Positions 53,601-64,000 of a stretch of 64,000 nt of DNA are shown piece after piece. The translations under genes were made by a program, and so were the position numbers. Source of the stretch: Lineus longissimus (Eukaryota > Nemertea > Pilidiophora > Heteronemertea > Lineidae); assembly GCF_910592395.1 (NCBI RefSeq), contig NC_088321.1, positions 4,464,001 through 4,528,000 of the forward strand, given 5' to 3'. Below the pieces are notes generated by a model that searched no databases, was not told where the DNA came from, and was given only the letters and a program-made list of their open reading frames with translations. How positions within the stretch are numbered: the stretch's first letter is position 1; every line of letters starts with the position of its first letter.

Positions 53601-54499
53601 CGTGGGTCCTCTGAGCATTTGGCAGAACCAACCAAGGGAGCTTTCCTGATTGCTGAAGGAAGCAACAAAGTTAAATAGCAAGCCAGCTAGCGCTAGCAAG
53701 CGTCGTACTAACAGTAACTGGTGAAACTTCTGTCCGAAGTTCAGAGCCCGAGTATATTCTAACTGACCAAGCCAAGTCCAAGTCTTCAAGCCTATTGTCC
53801 CTATTGAAACCCTGGTTCAGGAGATTTCTGGCGAGATAGATCCTCTGCAGACAAAGATTGGTGTATGTCCGTGCTGTTTGCAGTTTGAATATACAAGTTT
53901 AAAAGACGTCAAAAGTTATCTTACTTTCTTGCAAAGATTATTCTCAGTAGCAGCATCAGGGAGCTGACCCAGGCGTCAATTTTGAGATTGGCACCGCAAC
54001 ACGAGGTACAGACAAGTATTATCTAACAGTTAATGGTCTCTAAATAGTGGTTTTGAAAAGTTAAGACGTAAAAGGTGGTTTAAACTACATAAGTTTGTAT
54101 TTTAGGAGCAGTGGTCGAATAAGATATCTTGGGTTTTTCCCAACTGAAAAGAATGAGAATGGGCTCCAAATTTGTTTGAGAGAACCAGATTTTCTCTGAA
54201 GAAATGTGAATAAAAGTCACATCTAAGATCGAAGAAATTAAGAAAGAACATTGTGAAATTATGAATTAAGAATCCAGGCATCGTTTGATGTAGTGGTGAA
54301 GCCCGGAACATTGTGTGTTATTGAAATGAATTGGCCCCAGTGACATTCAATCAAATGACCTTGTGAGAGGTCAGCGTCGTCTGCTGCATTTCGTGGCCTG
54401 AAGTTGACAGTTTTGCTGTACTTTGAGTGGTTATGATGAAACTTTGTCTCTGATGATCTGCATATTCATTTGATATTCACGAGAGACTTGTCCTCTGGG

Positions 54500-54850
54500 C
54501 ATTTATTAATATGCTGGGTGCAGTGTAGAGAGTTCCATGGACTAATATTATTAGCCAGGGTCGATGATTTGGAGCCTTTGCCGAGTGTAACCGTGGTATA
54601 AGAGCAGAGTAGAGTTCATGGACTAGTTACCGGCCATGATTGTGACGATTTAGAACCTTTGTTGGGTGCAGCATGAGGAGTTTCATGGACTTATACCAGT
54701 CGTGATTGTGATGATTTGTGATCTACGCTAAGTACAGTATCTGAGTATTTGAGAAGGAGGAGTGATGGACTAGTTTAATAGTTACTAGCCATGATCGTGA
54801 CGATTTGTAATCTTTGTTGAGTGCCGTATAGAGTTCATAGATCATAGGAT
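54500..54850. repeat. Degenerate ~100-bp tandem repeats
   Basis: About four copies of a unit with GTTCATGGACTAGT, AGCCATGATTGTGACGATTT and CTTTGTTGAGTGCAG. Non-coding. Confidence 0.7.
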
Positions 54851-56493
54851 AGGATGCCATGCTTTTAGGATGTGCCGCACTCGCTGTGTTGTATGTTTGG
54901 AGGATAGTGACGTTTCACCGTAACGCCATCGTGGAATGCTGATCAGCGTCTATAATCTCTATTCATCGTAGGACATTGCGCTATTTTTTCCTGGTTGTCG
55001 CGTCGCGAGTGATGATAGCGTTTGGACTTTGTCGCAAGTGACATTCACATATTTTGACGTTATACTTTATAGCTGAAATTCGTGTGTAAATCTACTCTTT
55101 CGATTACGAGATGACAGAGTCCAACATTGGGTTCGACTTAAATAGTTCTTGTTTAAGGTATTTTAATACCCATCCCCTTGTATTTTGCAGAACACCGATT
55201 GTGTTGTTCTCCGAACCCTGCGTGTCACTGTGTCTCACCGTCGTCGCTTGAATATGGGTTATGTATACATTTTTGCAGTACAAACCTAGTGATTTTTTAG
55301 TGTTAAGATCACCTGGTTTGGTCTTTGGTGAGGCGTTTTATAAGTTTCAGGGTCTGGTTGCAGTTTCGGCAACAAGGTTTCTAGTTGCAATTTGCAACGG
55401 TTGAGAGTCATGATTTGATGATTGGCTACATGCTCCCATGTTTCTCATTAGGCTCCGCTTGTAGTTGTTTATTCAAATAAATAGCTCAATCATTGGTATA
55501 ATATTAATATTATAGCTTTGGTCTCATTTTAGGCCGTTGTCACTCTATGGCCTAGGCAATCTGACTATATAATTTCCCTCCAGCCAATATATTCAGTAGT
55601 TTGAACCCCCCCCCCCCCTCACACGGTGGGCAGTATTGGTCAAGTGTGGGGGTGACGACACAAGAAGGCTTGTGTTACATTATGTTTTAAGAATGACCAT
55701 CTTAGAAGTGACACCGGCATTAATGAAATCTGCAAAACGACACTGTATTTTTGTTATGTCAGTCTTAAATAAGCCTTGAACCAATCACAAGATCTTTACG
55801 ATCTTGAATCTCCTCGGTGTGTTCCATTGTACATGTTGAATTGGATACAGCCAGTACTTCCTTGGCCGTTTCAACATTTCTCAATCGTCTTCTATTTTCC
55901 TCAGTTTCGATCTTGCCCATGGCTCGCTGTTCTCTCGACACGGCTTGTTAGAAATAACATTGTCAGTGCATTTTCATTTCAGTTACAATTCAGCCAAAGT
56001 TACAGGGAAGCAAGGTGAACTCGTGGTCACGGTCGTTGGTCCATGCATCGCATTGATCAGTGTAATGCTACCCATAATAGAATGTCTAAGCCATAACGCG
56101 AGCCTTTTCTGAATCGTATTTAGTTCTAAACTACCTAGCTTTTCTATTGGGAGAAACAATGGCCATGATGGCAGACGAGTTATGTGTGCAAACCTCCAAA
56201 GTTCAACTCAAAGGGTCTAGGTTGCCTCATCAAGATTTGTTGGTAAATTCTTTATTAAAAACATTGCAACGATGCAGCCGCGCATTAAAGAAGCGGCTTC
56301 AAGGATGTTAATGAAGTGGAAGAAAGTTACAAGCGACTTTACTCAAAGTAGGTCAATACAAAGTGAAATGTAGAGGTCAATTCTCAATACGAATGTATGT
56401 TTCTCTTTTTAATGACAGAATACACTTGCACTCCCTTTACACTTAATCCTAATCGCACTATGGCTCAAAGTGATTATCTTACGTTGAACTAAC
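54851..56493. other. No gene seen
   Basis: Apart from C-rich runs (55606-55618) and short AT repeats, nothing recognisable. An 80-codon plus frame at 55776 is not convincing. Confidence 0.4.
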
Positions 56494-56651
56494 CTTGGTT
56501 GTTGCATTTGGTTGGAAACGTATTTCCTTGACCGCGATCTGTTCATCATTCATGTTATGTTGGTACACGTGAACAATGCCGTAAGCACCTTGACCGAGGA
56601 AACCGTTATTCATCTTTTGATAATCCGAAAAGCTTCGCTCCTCCTTTGTGT
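56494..56651 (-). CDS. Protein kinase exon (N-lobe)
   Basis: The exon 56651-56494 is bounded by TTATTACAG and AAG|GTTAGT. It encodes a leader KEERSFSDYQKMNNGFLG, the glycine-rich loop GQGAYGIVHV and the ATP-anchoring lysine in QIAVKEIRF, the first two subdomains of a Ser/Thr-type kinase. The spacing fits MAP3K-like kinases. The remaining catalytic exons would lie to the left on the minus strand, but none was recognised before the 50.7-kb transposon, so they may be far away or the exon may be a remnant. It could be the same gene as exons at 60887-61644. Confidence 0.72.
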
Positions 56652-57009
56652 CTGTAATAAATATCATTAAAGTCATGTGAAGTAAAAAAAATCAAAGCAG
56701 CAGCATATTTTAAAATTTCGCCATATTGTACGTCAAATATTCATGAACGGAATTCATCAGTCAATGTATCAAGTGAAGTCTATGTGACACGAAAAGGACC
56801 TCCATGGTAAATAATGTAATCAAAGGGTTTCAAAATCGATGCGTGCTGGACTGAATACGTCATGTAAGCAATCAACTCTTCAACGACAGAGGCGCGACAT
56901 TTTTTTTCCCAAACGACATATCCTTTGTACAAGCATAGTTTCCATTTGGACTAATAATAATTTCTACCAAAAGTTCACAAAGAATATAGATAGACTGCAT
57001 GAAAAAAAG

Positions 57010-57091
57010 TGCCTAAGGCGAGATGCGATCCAGTGATCTTCGGGATGCTAAACAAACTGCTCTACCCATGTAGCCACTGCGGCAGCTGCCA
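57010..57091 (-). tRNA. tRNA-like sequence, degenerate
   Basis: The minus strand shows an A-box-like GTGGCTACATGGGTAGAGC and a B-box-like GGATCGCATC about 35 nt apart. The stems pair poorly, so this is a tRNA pseudogene or the head of a SINE. Confidence 0.4.
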
Positions 57092-58206
57092 ACGTCTGAA
57101 ATTTCTCCATACTTTAGCAGTACACAGATCCTTATTCTAAGCTAATTTACGAAACGATTATACGCGCGGCACCCTCTTTATAGTAGAAGAGCTGGAGGAA
57201 CTACGAATATAGTGATAACAATATTACAATTGATATGACGTTTGGAAAAAAAAGCGCGACCGGGGCACATCACTGGGTATTGCCTGCAATACATGTACAG
57301 AAGAACCTTTCTATCAAAGAGGTTAAACCTCTCTACCAAATTGAATGGAAACACCCAATTTGGGACAAAAAGTAGCGTCCTTAACAGAGACGTGGCCACT
57401 ACGGGAGGTTATACTGTAGTTAACACGTCAGACCAGTCGACGTTTTAGCCCTGCTACAGTAACCCTTCAAAAAATTTGTAAAAACAAGTTCGAAAAAACG
57501 ATAATATAAACTTATTCACTATTGCTGTTGGTAGTTGATAAAACTTGGAATCAGTGAAACCATGTTACCTGTGCTAAACCATGGAATAGTTAGTACTAAA
57601 CCGTGGAATCACTGTGCAAGTACCGCGTGAAATCGGGTGCGTTCCTGCCACAATTTATACCCTTCCAACTGCCAATCTCGTCCCAGCTGACTTTATTGAT
57701 GGCAATTTGCCAGTAGTTCCAGAAACCACCTTTTTGTGGAGGATGACGGCATCATGGAATGTATTGGAAATGCGTTGTTGTCGTTAAAAAATAAACTTAT
57801 ATTCATGACGGGCCGCAATTGCAAATATCTAATGATTTCTTTTCAATGAAAGCAAAATAAAGGTCTTGTGATTGTTTTGTATTCCATATACTAAAATAAA
57901 ACGTTTTTATTAGAAGAATCATTTTGTATATATAATGCTCTGATTAAGCTTGGTAGACAAACATGTACACTAAACAATCACTAAACAATCACAGGAATCA
58001 CTAAAAAAATGTGTCCGCTTAGAACTGGTGACATCACGAAAATATCTATACATCCCTCGATGTGTACATGAAAATGTACGAAATCACCGTGAAGGAATTC
58101 GTTCTCATTTTTCATCTCCAAACCCGGCTAAAACCTTCGGTAATAAATCTTCTTATACGTTTCTTGGCCTGTTTAAGATGATGTACGGATAAGTGCCAGC
58201 CGGTAC

Positions 58207-58310
58207 GGCAGGCGGTATTTGCACCACGCCACCACGGGCACCACGCGACCACCACGCCACCACGCGAACAGGCGGAGCGATCATAATGACGATATCAAAA
58301 TAGCGGTCGA
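58207..58310 (+). repeat. Internal inverted repeat, left
   Basis: 104 bp beginning GGCAGGCGGTATTTGCACC, with a CCACCACGC-rich middle; collinear with 60357-60254 without gaps. Confidence 0.88.
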
Positions 58311-59144
58311 TGACAGATCCAACAGATTGAAACTCCTACCTGATTTATTTACGCTTAGGCCTACACATTTCTTCAAAAGGCATCATTGAATAATCACACA
58401 AGTGCCGAATGACAGGGTAAATCTCATTAAAGCAAACAGTAGAAGAAACCCGAATAGGAAACGCATTGTGCATCAAACTCCCAAGTTGACAGTACACACC
58501 AGCCTCTTTTACTTTCTGAACAGGTGCTGTTAGGCCAAATAAGGATTTTCTCAGCCTAAATTATTTTGCTACAGTCCTGGTCACAAAAGAGTTACAGTCC
58601 TGGTCACTAAAATACATCATTAGGGCCTACTGACTAGTGTCATGTCGGCCCTACGCGCTACAAACGCGCTGAACGAGTCAAATGACATTCTTATGGTGCA
58701 ATAAATCATTTTGAAGCCGCGACATCGTTGAATATGAAGGGTGACGTCATTTATATATTCATATGAAACACGATGGTATTTTTTAATTTTTACTATTAAA
58801 GGACCACGCCTGCCCGATGATGAAAAACTTCGGTAAGTTTTTTTCAGTGGATGGTGTTTTTCCAATATAGGGGTTTTAAGAAAAGATTTTATACTGGCCT
58901 AAAAGTAAAAAAATGACAAATAATCATTGTTCGTACAAGCATGTAGTTCTACATGTATGCTGATCATGGGGCAATAGGCCTACGATGCTACCTCCATCCG
59001 ACAAAAATGTGTACCGAGGAAAATGACTGTCAAGTTGTTGTAAGCATCATGAATAGCGACGAAGTCTAAATGCGTCCTTCCTTTATAAGAAATTGATATA
59101 AAGATGTATCTTAAAATCGAAAATAAAAAATAAGATTTTTCTTA

Positions 59145-59319
59145 CCTTTTCTCTTTCCATTGTAAAACTGCCTGTATCTCTCAAAAAACGGGGGGTTACC
59201 AAATGCAAACGATGGGTCCAATCGTCAGTCAGGTACTGACGGATACAGCCCAGCCTTTCATACTCCGCATGATTATAACCAAAGTCATTACGCAACATAT
59301 TGCGTTCAAATAAAATCAT
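59145..59319 (-). other. Possible coding exon inside the 3.25-kb element
   Basis: The frame from an ATG at 59319 (MILFERNMLRNDFGYN and on to FTMEREK) ends at a good donor, AAAAG|GTAAG, at about 59145. A TGA lies just upstream of the ATG, so this would be a first exon. It is protein-like but unrecognised. Its position within the TIR element suggests it belongs to that element and not the host gene. Confidence 0.35.
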
Positions 59320-59660
59320 TGCGGGAGTGTTTCAACAACGACGGATTGTTTATTTTACAAGAGTTCCATTACAGAAGACACCTGTTTTGGTTTGAAACCT
59401 TTACTTTCTCATCAAACTGACTTATTTTGTAGATGTGTCATTAGTCACAGCTACAGATGACAGAATGCAACTTAGGCTTTGGTGTCCATTGAACAAAGGT
59501 CTTCAAAGGTCAGGCGGGCGCGTCGATTATAATAATAATATACAATGTATAATAATTATCACAATATTGAAGATAAGAAGAAGAATTCCCAAGCTTGTTG
59601 GCTTGGGAAGCCTAGTGATTCACCTTCCCTAAAGAATGCATAAGATTCGAGACATGTCCA

Positions 59661-60050
59661 TTAAAGGGGCACTATAGGCAGCATCTTGGTAGGCAACATA
59701 AAGTTACACAAAGTAGCCAGTGAGTCTCTCACCTCTCACAGTTTGTCCTAACCTAGTCACACCTGTAACAGGGATACATTCAGTGATGAATCAAATAAGA
59801 CCTAATGCCCTTACTCTGTTTATAAGTCAGCTAAAGTTGGCCAATTTGACCCCCTGCTCCTACATAGTCCCCCTTTAATGGGAAACTATAGGCAACAGCT
59901 AGGTAGGCAAGATAAAGTTACACAAAGTCGCCAATAAGGGTCTCTCACACAACAGTATGTTGAAACTATGCACACGTGTTCGAGTGAGTGATAAATCTAA
60001 CTCCCCCCCCCCCAACCCCAACCAAACGAACGGCCACCCCTTTAAAGGGA
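59661..60050. repeat. Cluster of MITE copies (CTATAGGCA family)
   Basis: One copy spans 59661-59878 between TTAA sites (TTAAAGGGGCACTATAGGCA at its left). A second, diverged copy starts at 59875 and fades toward 60045. They are related to the MITE at 35216. Confidence 0.65.
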
Positions 60051-60253
60051 GACTATATAACCCACTCGTACTCGTATGGTTTTTGCAGGTCAGTCGTCAG
60101 TTGGAGTAGGTCTAGTTACTCAACGGTAATTCAGTACGTATTTCCGTAGTTGGCGTACGCCTTTATTCCAATAATCCCAAGAACGGGCATCAGAGAAGCT
60201 AGGATAGCAGCCAACGCCATCTATAATTGTTCCAAGAAACCATGATCCAATGA

Positions 60254-60357
60254 ATCGACCGCTATTTTGATATCGTCATTATGATCGCTCCGCCTGTTCG
60301 CGTGGTGGCGTGGTGGTCGCGTGGTGCCCGTGGTGGCGTGGTGCAAATACCGCCTGC
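60254..60357 (-). repeat. Internal inverted repeat, right
   Basis: Partner of 58207-58310. The flank CAGCCGGTAC is itself inverted between the two sides. Confidence 0.88.
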
Positions 60358-60424
60358 CAGCCGGTACTGCATGATGTAGTCAATCTTCTCTGTATCACCC
60401 TGTATGATTATACCGCTCCGTAGT

Positions 60425-60637
60425 TCAAATAGGCACCGTGTGGTGGCGTAGTAAGCGGAGCGCTGATTGGTCCATATTATGGGTGTGTGGTGGACCTGTC
60501 GTGACGTGCATGCCCATATTTGGGAGATCAGTAATGTACACTGGAGGCGAGGTATGACTGGGTTGTTCTAAAATATCGATTGTTGAATCGGAAATGCGAC
60601 TGATTTCTAAACTACCGTCAAATTCCGATCTGATCAT
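60425..60637 (-). other. Unassigned ORF inside the 3.25-kb element
   Basis: A 70-codon frame from 60637 (MIRSEFDGSLEISRISDSTI and on) that runs into GTGGTGG-type repeat sequence. Not recognised; a possible first exon of the element's gene. Confidence 0.25.
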
Positions 60638-60886
60638 TTAAAAATAAGCTCCAAATATTGATTCGTAACCACCTTAGGTTCCAATGGCATTATTTCATGT
60701 TTTTATGCATTTTTACGACTGATTCCATGGTTTAGCACAGGTTACATGGTTTCACTGATTCCAAGTTTTATCAACTACCATTGCTGTTTGTGTTGATGAG
60801 ATCGACACTCCTTAATTATAAACAAGTGAATGAAAAAAAACATACTGCCCGTAGGAGTAGTTTGTCTGTTTTTGGGATTCACATAC

Positions 60887-61644
60887 CGTATGGGTCCAAA
60901 ATGGCATCTTCTGTTTTGTGTATTTGATCTATCACGTTGCTCACATCAAATATGTTTCTAAAATATATCAGCCACATATGTAGGCATTCGTAATCGGCAA
61001 TCGCTATTTTACCACTTCTAAAAAGGAAATTAAAGTACTTGTAATGTGAAAACAGATGCAGGTATTGTCAAATGTCACCGCTATCAAACCATGCATGCGC
61101 AAGTCACCCTATCATTTGCTCTTGGACACAACAATGATAGGTTAACATAGTGCACAATGAAACGAATTGTGGAACTATGCCGAGGGTACCTGGATGAGTC
61201 ATCACTCCAACTTGGGAGTTTAAAACATTCCAAGGTATTTGTAATTTATATTTTGTGCGATAATTGTCAGGATTGATTGATGTGCTTTTTGACAACATGC
61301 AAGATCAAATGGGGAAAATGTTAACCTCGCCTCTCCAGTGAAAAAAATGACTATAACATAATGACTATTGAAATGATGATTTTGACTGCATGTCCCTGGT
61401 TCAATTTTTGTCAAAGCATACGATGTCCAAGAACACTTCAATAGCTATTTTCTTACATTTATCTCGTGCTTTTAACCTACCTCTTTAAGATTTTCCAAAG
61501 ATCAGTGATCGTACTGGCAGTTTTTGTCTCCAGCCCAATCACGCCAGTGAGCGCCTCATCAAAATCTAGCTGTTGATATTGGTAGTCATCAATGGAAGCA
61601 CTAAGGTAGGTACAAAGGTCTTCGTCCTTCTTTGTCTCTTCATC
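60887..61644 (-). CDS. Two exons of a host gene, helical (possible death-fold) region
   Basis: Exon 61644-61481 (acceptor TGTATAG, donor AGAG|GTAGGT) and exon 61017-60887 (acceptor TTTTTAG, donor TACG|GTATGT) join in phase 2. They encode YQQLDFDEALTGVIGLETKT, STITDLWKILKR and SGKIAIADYECLHMWLIYF, then VIDQIHKTEDAI. The pattern (LWxxLxxxGxI followed by a hydrophobic helix) recalls death-effector domains, which pair with kinases in immune signalling. That is inference from helix pattern only. A kinase exon lies 4.2 kb further along the same strand, with the 3.25-kb transposon in the intron between them. Phases are consistent but intermediate exons were not found. Confidence 0.55.
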
Positions 61645-61789
61645 CTATACATGTAGTAGAGAGGCGAAACTAAATAATAGGCCTGGATATAAGGTTTATC
61701 AAAATAATTCATGCAAGAGACAAGCATCCAGCACAGACAGGGAGGGAATGGGGCCCCACACCTGGCTGGGGTGGATGCCAAGTGGATTA

Positions 61790-61928
61790 GAATGATAATA
61801 CTGGGTTGCTAGGATTCCTAGGTATTTTGAAGCCCTTTTGACCAAAGCCCTTACAGGCCTTTGGTCTCAAAAAGGCTTCAAATTAGCTTAGAAACCCCTA
61901 AGAACCAGCCACCCCAATATTATCATTC
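61790..61928. mobile_element. 139-bp foldback MITE with TTA target duplication
   Basis: The ends GAATGATAATACTGGG and, inverted, GAATGATAATATTGGG are flanked by TTA at 61787-61789 and 61929-61931. The two halves pair along most of their length (TTTGAAGCC, TTTGG). Confidence 0.82.
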
Positions 61929-62162
61929 TTAAATGTAATCATGACTTACTGTATTCCAACAGAAAGTACAGGTCAAGAGCTTTCCAAGGATACCTCATTT
62001 GCAAATATCCATTGAGAAATGGCAGAGAAATTGACCCTATGCCCCTGCATGTGCCACACTGAATGAGAGATCACATGACAGCTGTGACGCGCATAATCAA
62101 TAGGCGCTCTTATCTATCAATCTTGACGGCCTGACAGGTTGAATTGAGGACATAGCCTAGTG

Positions 62163-62228
62163 GGATAACATATGCTTACCACGCAGAATACCCGGGTTCG
62201 AGTCTAGCCTATGCCAAGCGTGTTTACT
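62163..62228 (+). ncRNA. tRNA-derived SINE head or tRNA pseudogene
   Basis: A-box-like TAGCCTAGTGGGATAAC and B-box GGGTTCGAGTC are correctly spaced. The outer 7-bp stem (GACATAG with CTATGCC) pairs at six positions, but the T-stem is poor. Confidence 0.5.
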
Positions 62229-62803
62229 GCGCATGCGCGTCGGTTGTTTAGTTACATGTTACAATGAAAGATGTCGCTGAAAATCGGTTGCCAAGGATGA
62301 CAACTTCCTGTTGTGATTGTTGTCATTGTACAACGAGCAAACAAGTGTTTGCCGGTTGCTATCAAAACAAAACTGTCATCGTTTGCGCATGTCCGTTGCC
62401 AAGATGACAGGAATTATGGGTAATGACGTGTATGTATGTTCAGCAGGGTGTCCCAGACTGCATGTAAAACAGGCAAAAACAACATTGTAACAGTCTCGCT
62501 AGCTAGAATGGCGAAATGACAGATCTCCAAGTGCTTTCCCTAATGATATGTGAGCTAGGTGATGACGTCATGGCCGGGAATTTTGAACTACTGGTAGTCA
62601 ATGCTTCAGAGAAATAACAAGATGCATGTGCTGCATTTAAGGGATCAGTTGTGTGTGTGATTTACCAGTGTAGTAAGTGGAATGATGTACCAGTTTGACA
62701 CCATGTGGCGCCACTGTAGTATTGCTCTTTACAGTGGAACCAAGTGTTTTTTAGAGGCCTGCTCTTGGAACTATTATTAATTTTACGAGTAAATAAATAC
62801 AAG

Positions 62804-64000
62804 ATGGCCACTGGATATTTATTAAATACAGATAGAGCACATAGAATTCCACTCGGTTTGAAAGCTGAGAGGCAGCATCACATCATTACTCATAATCCCT
62901 CTTCTGCTAATCCCAAAGAAACTTTGTATGTTAGAATACCGGCATTGAGGGAGAATACATTTTTTGTACCTAAATCTCTTTATTTGTCTGCTGATGTAAC
63001 CATTTCTGGTGATTCTAAAAATAGTGTTGTAAATAATCTTGGTAGAAATCTAATCTCAAAGATGGTGGTTAAGTGGGGAACAGAGCAGATATTTGACCTT
63101 GACGAATACAGCCATTTTTCTACATTTAAAGATCTGTGGCTATCTGGGGAGGAAAGGAATGACAGGGTTTTTCAAGGTATTCAATCAGAAAATCTTAGAG
63201 AATTAAGATCGGGAGTAGCTGAAGCTGATGTCACTGGTGAAACAGCTAATGAAAAGACACTAAAGGAAGTGTTTGATAAGAAGTACAAAATACCATTAGA
63301 TTTTGAATTATTCAACCATCATGCTCCATTTTACAAGTTTCCAATTCAAGAAGATGTGATTATTGAAATAACTTTAGCACCAAAGGAGGAAATCATAGTC
63401 ACCGCAACCACAGCTAGCATGGGCTACAAACTTGAAAATATTTGTTTTGAATACGACACGGTTACTAATGAGATGATTGCAAATCAACTGAGCAACAATT
63501 ACAACTCTGGTTTCTCGATATTTTATGATTGGGTGGACCATTTTAAAACAGTTAATGTTACTGCTAATGAAACACTGATTAATGAGAACATCAACTTTCC
63601 AAGAATGTCAATTAAAGGATTATTGTTATTATTTGTGTCTGACTATGTCGATGGAGCTAGAGATTCAGAGAAGTTTGAAAACCCTAACATAAGTAAAGTA
63701 CAAATCACAATTGAGGGTGTTGCCAATCAGGTGTTCCCAGAAGGAATGAGAATGATGGATCAATGGGAGGAGATCAAGAAACACTTCATGTCTGAAGATT
63801 TGAAGAAAACTCATGACTGTAACATGACAATGGAGAAATACTATGGTGATTCTAATCACTATGGTTTATGGTTGGATTTGAGAACCACAGAAGACAACCG
63901 CTTACACGGATCAGGAAAGAAGCTCCAGAACACAAAAGATGGTATTCAATTATCTATTACAAAGAAATCTGGAAAGGGACCATACAAAATGCACATATTC
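62804..64000 (+). CDS. Virus/Polinton-type structural (capsid-like) protein, 5' part
   Basis: An ATG at 62804, after an AT-rich leader, opens 399 codons with no stop before the window ends. The start MATGYLLNTDRAHRIPLGLK, then HHIITHNPSSANPKETLYV, NLGRNLISKMVVKWG, FSTFKDLWL and IPLDFELFNHHAPFY, match a protein family I recall from cnidarian and other invertebrate genomes. It usually sits in multi-gene repeats with other virion-like ORFs and is rich in beta strands, as expected for a jelly-roll capsid protein. There are no introns or lesions, so the copy is recent or under selection. The capsid role is inferred; the exact virus group (Polinton, adintovirus or other) is open. Other genes of the element would lie to the right. 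Confidence 0.7.
   Translation, partial: MATGYLLNTDRAHRIPLGLKAERQHHIITHNPSSANPKETLYVRIPALRENTFFVPKSLYLSADVTISGDSKNSVVNNLGRNLISKMVVKWGTEQIFDLDEYSHFSTFKDLWLSGEERNDRVFQGIQSENLRELRSGVAEADVTGETANEKTLKEVFDKKYKIPLDFELFNHHAPFYKFPIQEDVIIEITLAPKEEIIVTATTASMGYKLENICFEYDTVTNEMIANQLSNNYNSGFSIFYDWVDHFKTVNVTANETLINENINFPRMSIKGLLLLFVSDYVDGARDSEKFENPNISKVQITIEGVANQVFPEGMRMMDQWEEIKKHFMSEDLKKTHDCNMTMEKYYGDSNHYGLWLDLRTTEDNRLHGSGKKLQNTKDGIQLSITKKSGKGPYKMHIF

Larger units (their letters stand above)
57529..60780. mobile_element. 3.25-kb TIR transposon of unknown superfamily
   Basis: 60-bp inverted ends start TGGTAGTTGATAAAACTTGG (left) and match the complement of 60721-60780 at about 58 of 60 positions. TTGCTGT is directly repeated at 57522-57528 and 60781-60787, a 7-bp (possibly 8-bp) target duplication. 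A second inverted pair (58207-58310 and 60254-60357) lies inside. It sits between exons of the minus-strand host gene(s). Confidence 0.82.

Noticed and set aside
53280-54010. A solo LTR with TATA box and primer site
   Set aside because: No second copy, no clear TG...CA limits and no coding region; left as a possible promoter only.
56839-57036. 65-codon plus-strand frame
   Set aside because: It runs into the tRNA-like sequence and has no conserved pattern.
1-64000. CRISPR arrays, operons or ribosome binding sites
   Set aside because: The sequence is eukaryotic; the tandem repeats here lack regular unique spacers.

Overview
The window is eukaryotic DNA, AT-rich, with short exons bounded by GT-AG junctions, long introns and very dense transposable elements. 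The mix of elements (PIF/Harbinger, pogo, a short-LTR Ty3/gypsy, CR1/L2-like LINEs, a Helentron-like repeat ending in a hairpin plus CTTGTT, Polinton-type virus relics) suggests a marine invertebrate, perhaps an echinoderm, hemichordate, amphioxus or mollusc. The species cannot be fixed from this sequence. No prokaryotic features, rRNA or CRISPR were seen. Family names come from recognising motifs by eye, not from database searches.

Layout. 1-2.6 kb: 3' part of a six-exon transposase-like gene. 2.8-3.9 kb (minus): a compact two-exon gene for a P2X7-C-terminal-like domain, apparently with a GC-AG intron. 4.1-8.7 kb: a palindrome with ~2.1-kb arms around a 273-bp spacer. 9.6-11.6 kb (minus): tightly packed small ORFs, one with a DUF4326-like motif, possibly viral. 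11.7-22 kb: a broken PIF/Harbinger element whose MADF/BESS gene and transposase gene appear interlocked on opposite strands; it also holds a 366-bp tandem duplication and a decayed Ty3/gypsy element that itself carries a LINE fragment. 22.0-23.0 kb: a 939-bp TIR element with a 9-bp target duplication. 23.0-23.8 kb (minus): a penton-like minor capsid fragment and a dUTPase, like a Polinton/adintovirus relic.

25.2-25.7 kb: a duplicated 60-nt exon unit. 25.9-28.9 kb: a complete PIF/Harbinger with TIRs, an AAT duplication and two convergent genes. 29.0-30.3 kb: a direct repeat containing a Helentron-like insertion whose empty site is at 42.7 kb. 30.4-33.2 kb (minus): a LINE. 33.5-39.2 kb: a third PIF/Harbinger (CAG duplication) with an intact five-exon SANT/Myb-like gene, a damaged transposase and two nested MITEs. 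39.4-41.9 kb: a pogo-like element. 43.4-43.7 kb: a second dUTPase fragment.

43.8-50.7 kb: a 6.9-kb transposon with ~720-bp terminal inverted repeats built of ~105-bp subrepeats. It carries a multi-exon gene with duplicated exons, a stop, an internal deletion and an 874-bp insertion. 51-56 kb is poor in genes. 56.5-61.6 kb (minus): exons of a probable host gene or genes (protein kinase N-lobe; a helical, perhaps death-fold region), separated by a 3.25-kb TIR element. 62.8-64.0 kb: a long intact ORF, probably a viral or Polinton-type structural protein, running off the window.

Most genes here belong to mobile elements. Each Harbinger pairs a DDE transposase with a Myb/SANT or MADF DNA-binding partner, the usual two-protein system for transposition in that superfamily. 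The best host-gene candidates are the P2X7-like gene and the minus-strand exons at 56.5-61.6 kb.
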